A DNA stretch of 64,000 bases. Origin: Rhizomys pruinosus (Eukaryota > Chordata > Mammalia > Rodentia > Spalacidae). Below are positions 57,309 through 64,000 of this stretch, piece by piece. The stretch lies in NCBI GenBank assembly GCA_009823505.1, contig VZQC01008079.1, positions 1,057,067 through 1,121,066 on the forward strand, read 5' to 3'. The first letter of the stretch is position 1, and each line of letters opens with the position of its first letter. The notes beneath the pieces are model-generated. The model was not told where the DNA came from and ran no database searches. It worked only from the letters and a program-made list of their open reading frames with translations. The position numbers and the translations under genes are program-made.

Positions 57309-57430
57309 AAGGAAGGAAGGAAGGAAGGAAGGAAGGAAGGAAGGAAGGAAGGAAGGAAGGAAGGAAGGGAGGGACAGAGGGAGGGAGGGAGGGACAGAGG
57401 GAGGGAGGGAAAGGGAGGAAGGACAGGAGG
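57309..57430. repeat. (GGAA)n/(GGGA)n purine tract
   Basis: About 60 bp of pure GGAA followed by about 60 bp of GGGA-type sequence with two gggacaga interruptions. Confidence 0.95.
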
Positions 57431-57434
57431 TAGG

Positions 57435-58905
57435 GGAAAAGGAGGATTAAAAGGAAGAAAATCTAAACTCAAATGTCCTTAAATGATAAGGGGAATTCAG
57501 TGTTCATGTAACTACGCACCCAGGAGCATCCAGTTCAGAGGCAGCACAAGGAGGATTGAAATGTCACTTCAAATGCTGAGCTTTACATATTGTTTCTTGC
57601 TTCTTACTCACAAAGGACAACATTTTTTGAATTCCTTGTTACCAACAACACCTGAGGTTTAATTATACCCTTTCTCTTCACATCCAGTTGGGAGCCACAG
57701 GGAGGGGGAAGGGAGCTTCATTCTGTGAAGATGTAGGTTTCCTGCTTGCAATTGTGCATTTTGGCTGCGTTGAGGGTTGAATCCTGAAATCACTGTGGCC
57801 ATGTGGGATAAACTGGTATCCTAAGCCAGAGACCCCCAACTGTTCATCTGTCTCATCTGCAGTGCACAGAATAGATAGGAGAGGGATGTTGGGGAAGTCA
57901 GCTATAAGTACTAGGAAAAAAAATGAAGAAGCATCCCTACTACAGCTTGTCTATAGAGTCCTACCTGGTTTTTAATGTGTTCCCTGAAAGAATTATATAA
58001 AGGTGCTGAGGATATGGGAATGAGTAGAGAAGGTCAATAGCTAGTAAAGAACTCTCAGTCCACTGTTGCTGTGTGACTTTTTCAGGGGAGTTGGAGAAAG
58101 GAGTCAGAGAAATTTACCTCAGCTAGAGAATCAATCAACAGAAGATAGGATTCCTTCCAAAGTCAGTTTGGTGAAGCAATGAGGTTTGGGGGTTTACAGG
58201 AGCATGGTGATACTCAAAGCTGTAACACAAGTAAGATCCACCCCTAATCTGGAGGGCACACAAAGGCCTGCCCCTCTCCAGTCAATGGTCTACATCTTCT
58301 ACAACCGTGGGGCAGGAAGAGATCTTATGAGGATCTCATGATCCACCTGGGAATCCCGCCCCATAAGGGAGTAGGCCTGATCCCATGAGGGCTTCTTGTG
58401 GTGATAACATCTGTTCTGCAAGATGGCAATGTTCATTTCTACCGGAAAGGAAGCAGCCACACTACAGCTACTAATGGGTCACCCGAGCAAGGCTCTAATA
58501 GCAACACAAACTTCCAGGAAGACTCTATAGAGGGCAGCACTACGCAGATGTAAAGTGTGCACGGGACACATGGCACTCTCCTGGATATTAAACTGATGCC
58601 TGCTTTTCCTGACATAAGGATGGGAGACATGAGGAACGGAGGGAAGTCACTACAGCAGAGGAAGCTGTGTGCACAGTGCTATAAAGCCTTTACCCAGCAG
58701 GGTTATTCCCAGGAATAGTGGGAAGTCACAGGAAGGCAGAGCTCATGATGAAAGGAGGAAGAAGACCAGAGGGAGGCACACGTGACAGCCAGATGGGTCA
58801 CTGTTCAAAGTGGTGTTGTTTTATGACCATTGGTTTTTAACCTACACCAGAGAGAAAGAGCTATCTAAATAGAAAAAAATAATTTAGCTATTATCTTTTA
58901 GCATA
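57435..58905. other. Unique intergenic sequence
   Basis: 58170-58800 may hold an unrecognised old repeat. No gene supported. Confidence 0.45.
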
Positions 58906-58909
58906 AAAG

Positions 58910-58953
<44 letters not shown>
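58910..58953. repeat. (TA)n(CA)n compound microsatellite
   Basis: TA for about 25 bp, then CA for about 18 bp. Confidence 0.95.
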
Positions 58954-58954
<1 letters not shown>

Positions 58955-58959
58955 TATTA

Positions 58960-60150
58960 ACATGGCTTACATTTTAAAAGGTGAATTTTTAAAAATTTCT
59001 TGGCATAAAAAAAATATCACACAAAACCTGGAAATCATAACAGCTAAGCCTGTGGCATAAGCATTTAAACTTCTGAAATTATAAACAGAACTTAGATAAA
59101 TATTAAGTGAGAATAATGTAAGCCATATATATAAAAAGTAAATGTTTGCTATCTTCAATACTAAAGGGACTCATAGAAATGAACTATAGAAAAGAGTATA
59201 AACAGATGAAAAGCTTAGAAATAATATACACGACCATAAAATATGCTCAATCCTTTTTGTAATAAGACAAATATAAACCATATTATAATTTTCCTATTTA
59301 TTGACAAGAATATACATAATTTTAGTTTGACTGCATGTTACGTGACAGATGCCATCCTGGCAATAGCACAACAGGTATCAACAGTTTTCAAAATATGCCT
59401 GCGATGTACCCAATTAGACTTTATCTAAAACACATAATGAAAATATAAACTTAAATGTACATTCAAGTATGTTAATGGGCATTATCTACGGTAGGAAAGC
59501 ACTTATTTGAAAAAAACAACCCAGAGTTCAGTAACAGCAAAAATTAAGTAAGAGATAGCTGTTTGTACTGTATTATTCATTAAATTAAAATCAATGTTGT
59601 GGATAAATGTGTAGCAACATGAAAAGATAGATATAGAAGTTGAGAGACATGTTTCTAAAACTTGGGCATATTGCAATTCCTAGGTGATTAACATTTATAC
59701 CAATGTTCATATCACTTATTTTCAGACAAAAATTTTATCTAAGATAAAATGTCTGATGTTACCATGCCCAGATGGAAAATTGTTTATAGAAGTTATCACT
59801 GAATTGCAAAATTATAGACTTTCTTTTATGTTATGTTACTAAAAATACATTATGTTCACTCACGTTCTTAAGTTAGTCAATAATTTTACTTAAGTGTAGT
59901 GACTGTGATGGTCAGATAAAAGAACTCTGTGGAGGGAAGAAAGCAGAATCAGAGAAACAAATATAAAGAAGTAAAAGTTGGGGTCTGGAAGATGGGACCA
60001 GAACTGAGTGATTCTCATTAGCCATGCAGGAACGTGGAGCAGAGCACACAGGGTAGGGCCAGGGTTGGGCATTAATACAATCCACAGACATGGAATGAGG
60101 TGAGCCAGGGTAGCTTTGATGACAGCACTTTGAGAGGAAGAACTTCATTT
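58960..60150. other. A/T-rich unique sequence
   Basis: No gene or repeat recognised over about 1.2 kb. Confidence 0.5.
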
Positions 60151-60154
60151 TCTT

Positions 60155-60366
60155 TTTCTCCCAATTTTTTAAAATATATTTTGTACAAGATTATCAAATC
60201 TAGACCCGTGATCCCCACCCTATCCCCCCACCTCACCAGAGCTCATGTATTCTGCCAAACATGCTTTTCATCTCTTTCTCAGTCTTTCTCAAAATTCTCC
60301 ATGTGGAAGTTGACTGTTTTAAGCAGAAGTTCGCTGTTTCAGTCAGTTCTTTGATGTAGTCCTTTC
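60155..60366 (-). mobile_element. L1 3' end fragment
   Basis: On the minus strand it is G-rich with ctagatttgataatcttgta and a degraded tail. It shares its layout with 35958-36190 (gtcagttctttga, agcagaagttcg). Confidence 0.6.
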
Positions 60367-60400
<34 letters not shown>

Positions 60401-60401
60401 G
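60367..60401. repeat. (GTT)n microsatellite
   Basis: About 11 uninterrupted GTT units at the inner edge of the L1 fragment. Confidence 0.95.
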
Positions 60402-60458
60402 GAGAACTTCATTTTCCAACAAAGGTTTGTAATTCTTTCTCTTTTTCGGAAGTCTTTT

Positions 60459-60700
60459 TTTATTTTATTTTATTTATTTCTGTATGTGTATGAATGTACT
60501 GTCTGCATGCAGGTCTGTGCACCCGTGTCGTGCAATGCCGCGGAGGTCAGAAGAGGGTGTCGGATTCCCCTGGAACTGGAGTTCTCCTGGAATTGGAGTT
60601 TCAGACGGTTCTCAGCCGCCATGTGGGTGCTGGGGATCGAACCCGGGTCCTCTGTAAGAGCGGTCGGTGCTCTTAACCACTAGGCCATCTCTCCAGCCCC
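60459..60700 (-). mobile_element. B2-type SINE, 17-bp-duplication subfamily
   Basis: Full-length, near consensus. Exact target duplications ttcggaagtctttt are at 60445-60458 and 60701-60714. Confidence 0.96.
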
Positions 60701-60714
60701 TTCGGAAGTCTTTT

Positions 60715-61475
60715 GTAAAGCATCTGAATGAGAAGAATCCAATTGTTCTCAAAGTTGACGACTGTCTCAGGCTAAAGGTTGTATTTCCAGAGTAGACAGC
60801 CCCATTAAAAGAGGGATGGTCACTACCAAAACAGAGGCACATTTATTTTCTCCCAATAGGCTCTTAAATCATATTTGCTCCAATGCATGGGGGCTTATTC
60901 TACACATATTATTTATATGCACAATAAAACGGTGGTACAGTGCAGTATCTGATAAAAACCCCACATCCATTAAGACGCAGATCAGGTAGGAGGAAAGAAG
61001 GACAACAATGAAGAGTGTTGCCTCGTGTGGACAGCAGACAGCAGTGGACAGACTTCTGAAGATTATAATCACATTCTTTGAATGCATCAAACATCTTTTG
61101 GGTACTTTCTGTGTTAAAGAACAGGACAACAGAGGGTTAAGCTGAATGGGAGACTTGTATGTCTGATACCAAGGAGCTCAGAAGAGAACCAGTTTCTTGC
61201 TTCCACATTTGCTTCAATGATCAGGGAAGCCTGTCTAACGAATATTTTCTGTGTCATAAATTCACAAATGATCCTGTCTGCTTCGCTCAGAAATGTGGGA
61301 CTTGACCTTGCCAGGAGGGAGAGGTGCACTCAGATGGCCAGAGGCATCCCTGAAGGCAGGGACCTGGCCTGCAGGAGGAAACCTTCCTCCCTAGAAATAG
61401 AACTCTTGGGAGCTTGGGGTCTGAGTGTCTTGATTTCTGTGTGACACTTTTCCTGGGGAGCTGTAAACAAAGTCT
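60715..61475. other. Unique intergenic sequence
   Basis: An 86-codon minus-strand open stretch (61129-60869) has hydrophobic runs but no other support. Confidence 0.45.
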
Positions 61476-61479
61476 GCTA

Positions 61480-61955
61480 CCCCCATACAAGAAATCAGCA
61501 GCAGACCAAAGCAATGACACCACCAAACTTTAAATCAGCAAACCCATAAATTTATTGGGATTACTTATAGGAATATGGACAAGGGTTTATTACCCGGGAG
61601 CCTGCAGGACTCAAGGCAGATGCTTCACTGGAAAGTCCCCCACCCCAGCCTGGGTGATGAATAAGGAACACTGACTACTAGGCAGCTTTCTGCAAGGCTT
61701 ACAGGTAGCTCAGCAGGTCAGATCAGATCTCTAAGAAGTCTTTTGTTGTTTCTATTGCCTTAGGGAGGGGCCCGGCTAAATCTCGTCAGTTTCATGAACT
61801 TCCTGAAGCTATAGATTGTTGTGTTTTACCTGGATCACATGAGCCTTCTTCTCTCCAGGAGAGAATGGTTGGCTTTAGAGGAAATCGTTAGCTGACTCCA
61901 GCCTAGATGTCTCTTCTTGACTCTCCTTCTGTGAGTGTGATGATTCCCTGGACAC
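61480..61955 (-). mobile_element. Possible rodent LTR-like interspersed repeat
   Basis: The phrase cagcaaacccataaatttat tgggattacttat resembles a rodent LTR/RMER-type repeat read in reverse, with AATAAA on the minus strand. The family is not assigned. A young B2 is inserted at its right edge. Confidence 0.35.
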
Positions 61956-61971
61956 CTAAAAGTCCTTTGTT

Positions 61972-62212
61972 GGGCTGGAGAGATGGCCTAGCAGTTAAGA
62001 GCACTGACTGCTCTTGCAGAGGACCCAGGTTCAATCCCTGGCGCCCACATGGTGGCTAAGAACAGTCTCTAACTCCAATTCCAGGAGAACTCCAGTTCCA
62101 GGGGAATCTGACACCCTCTTCTGACCTCCGCGGCATTGCACGACACGGGTGCACAGACCTGCACGCAGACAGTACATTTATACACATAAATAAATAAAAT
62201 AAAATAAAAATT
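61972..62212 (+). mobile_element. B2-type SINE, 17-bp-duplication subfamily
   Basis: Full-length. Exact target duplications taaaagtcctttgtt are at 61957-61971 and 62213-62227. Confidence 0.96.
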
Positions 62213-62227
62213 TAAAAGTCCTTTGTT

Positions 62228-62855
62228 TTGCTCCATGTCTATCTTGACAGAATGATGGCCTCCTATCTGGAATAGGAATGGTATGAGCTACATTAGAGAA
62301 TGCTTCAAATGGGCTGTATGTGCTAAACTTATCCATGACTTGGAGATTCCCACTCAAGAGAGAGGGTACTAAAGGCTGAACATGTTTAAGTCATGTAGCC
62401 ACAAACACTACATGTCTATCAATGGGATACATGTAAGTCTCACAATATATAATACCATGCAATGCTACGACCTATAACACAGATGAAAGTCACAGATTTG
62501 CTGAGCAAAAGGGGTCTGGCACCAAGACAAGTCAAATGAGTTCATGTGTGTGAAGTTTCGGGAAGAGGAAGGTAATTGTAGAGTTAAAGCTCAGAGGCCC
62601 CGACATGGAGGATATTGACTGAAAGGAATAGGTGGAAGCTCTCTGGGTTGCTAGAAGCCTCTATAGTCTACCATGAGGTTACATGGGTAGGTCTGCATCA
62701 ATCTAGACAGTAGTCTTCATGGATTTCATTGACTATATAAATTATGGCTGAAAATTTTATGAAACCCTAGAAATAAAGGCTTCTAATATTTTTAGTTAAT
62801 TTCTGAAAAAAATTATATGGAATTCGAGTGGTTAAAAGTTGAATGCTTATGGCCT
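62228..62855. other. Unique intergenic sequence
   Basis: No gene or repeat recognised. Confidence 0.5.
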
Positions 62856-62857
62856 AG

Positions 62858-63235
62858 ACTCTGTGGGTTGGAGCACTTTCTGTGCAACAGGAGGACCTGA
62901 GTTTGCAGCACCAGCACTTATGTAAAAAGCCAAACAAGGCCATGTCTACCTGTAATTCCAGCCCTGTGGGGCAGGCTGAGACTGAAGGACCTCTGGGGCT
63001 TGCTGGCTACCAACATAGCTGGCAAACAGGAAGCCCCAGGTTCTATGAGAGATCCTGTCTCAAGGGTCTAAGACAGAGAGTAGAAGACAAGGATGCTGAT
63101 GTCCCCTCTAGTTTCTGCATGAGTCAGAAGTGGAGAACATGCAACATCTTCCTCTCGCCTGTGAATACGCCTGCACAAACATGGACAGACACATGCACAC
63201 CACATACACATACACACACAAATATGAGAAAAATG
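62858..63235 (+). mobile_element. Long tRNA-derived SINE, B4-like
   Basis: Head-like ctgtgggttggagcactttc, gaggacctgagtttgcagca, ctgtaattccagccctgtgg and ctatgagagatcctgtctca, ending in a CA-rich tail. A tRNA-like head joined to a B1-like body fits the B4 layout. Confidence 0.7.
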
Positions 63236-64000
63236 GATATAATCAATTTGCGTATCATAAAACTGATTCCATTCTCCCAAAGCCCAAAGCCAGGACAGAT
63301 CATAAACTTCCAAATAATATTAATACTAAATAAATAGTTTGTGCCTATTTCTCTTTGAACAATAATCATGAAGCCTTGGGAAAACAATGGCAGGGGCAAG
63401 CTTCTAGCATCCTTACTGTGCCCTGGATAAGATCTAAATGCTTCAGTCACTTTATACAAAAGCTATAAGTGATCATACTATCATTATATTATATTCCTAT
63501 ATGGGGTGTGGAGACACACAGAATTGTTGTACATCGTCCAAGCTCACACAGCCAACAGTTGGTAGAACTAGTTGTTTCTTCTTTCCAAATTTCACTACAT
63601 GTAAACTTATACATTGAAATGGGTAATTCCCATTTTCTTCAAGATGTTCTTCAAAATCATGCCATTCATACTTTGTTCTTCTGCTCTTGAAAATATGTCA
63701 TATAAAAGTTGTTAAAATTTGTTTTCTTCAGCACAGACTTTGCATGTTGATGAAACTTGCTACTCAACGAGTTAACTTTGATGAAAATTTGGTTTCTGCT
63801 ACTTTGTCTTCATAAGGAGAGCTGTAATACTCCAAGTCATAGATGTGTTGTTGCACTCAGATTCTGAATAAATTTTTGAACATCTAATTGCTACAGCAAA
63901 GTATGTGCATTTCAAAAGTTGATAGATGTTGGCAAAGTGCCCTGCACTTCTTGCTCCAAATAGCTTGGAAGGGAAATGTTTCCATCCCCCACCCAGAATT
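63236..64000. other. Unique intergenic sequence
   Basis: A weak reverse-MIR patch lies at 63500-63570 (catcgtccaagctcacacag). No gene recognised. Confidence 0.45.

Noticed and set aside
964..62200. Near-identical ~60-codon open frames recurring at about ten places (GVLLELEF- and VLCKS-type peptides)
   Set aside because: Each lies inside a copy of the duplicated-middle B2 SINE. The shared peptide reflects SINE sequence, not a gene family.

Overview
This window looks like intergenic DNA from a muroid rodent. Much of what can be recognised is rodent retroposon sequence: B1 (7SL-derived), B2, B3 and B4 SINEs with their typical heads and A-rich tails, L1 3' ends, MaLR-type LTRs, older MIR copies, and many long CA/GT, CT and tetranucleotide tracts. 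No long open reading frame, CpG-island-like stretch, rRNA, tRNA gene or bacterial/phage feature was seen. The B2-type elements differ from the mouse and rat forms I know, and rat-style ID elements are not evident. I therefore infer a muroid outside Mus and Rattus, but cannot name the species.

Layout. 0-11.6 kb: scattered SINEs, MIRs and one MaLR-type LTR, plus a 123-bp inverted duplication (2201-2323 and 2970-3092). 11.69-16.44 kb: a degenerate tandem array of about 4.7 kb with a unit near 21-22 bp centred on a GAGCTC core, apparently organised into four higher-order copies of about 1.06-1.25 kb. 16.8-28 kb: an L1 3' end, B3/B4/B2 SINEs, simple repeats, a degenerate ~30-bp minisatellite (25.95-26.31 kb) and an LTR split by a B2. 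28-33.1 kb: the densest retroelement block, with L1 ORF2 remnants, a B1 split by a 304-bp solo LTR flanked by a 6-bp target duplication, another MaLR-type LTR and several B2s. 33.3-33.8 kb: the only stretch that resembles decayed coding sequence, of unknown identity. 34-64 kb: more SINEs, a clean 36-bp x 5 minisatellite, a 144-bp dispersed duplication, a perfect 22-bp hairpin, an L1 3'UTR, MIRs and long microsatellites.

Most informative observations: (1) the 4.7-kb array with higher-order structure; (2) a young-looking B2 subfamily marked by a 17-bp internal tandem duplication, ten copies here, most with clear target-site duplications; (3) B1/B2 composites flanked by a single target-site duplication; (4) local templated-looking duplications and inversions. 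Nothing here acts as a set of cooperating genes. All repeat-family names rest on pattern recognition, not a database search.
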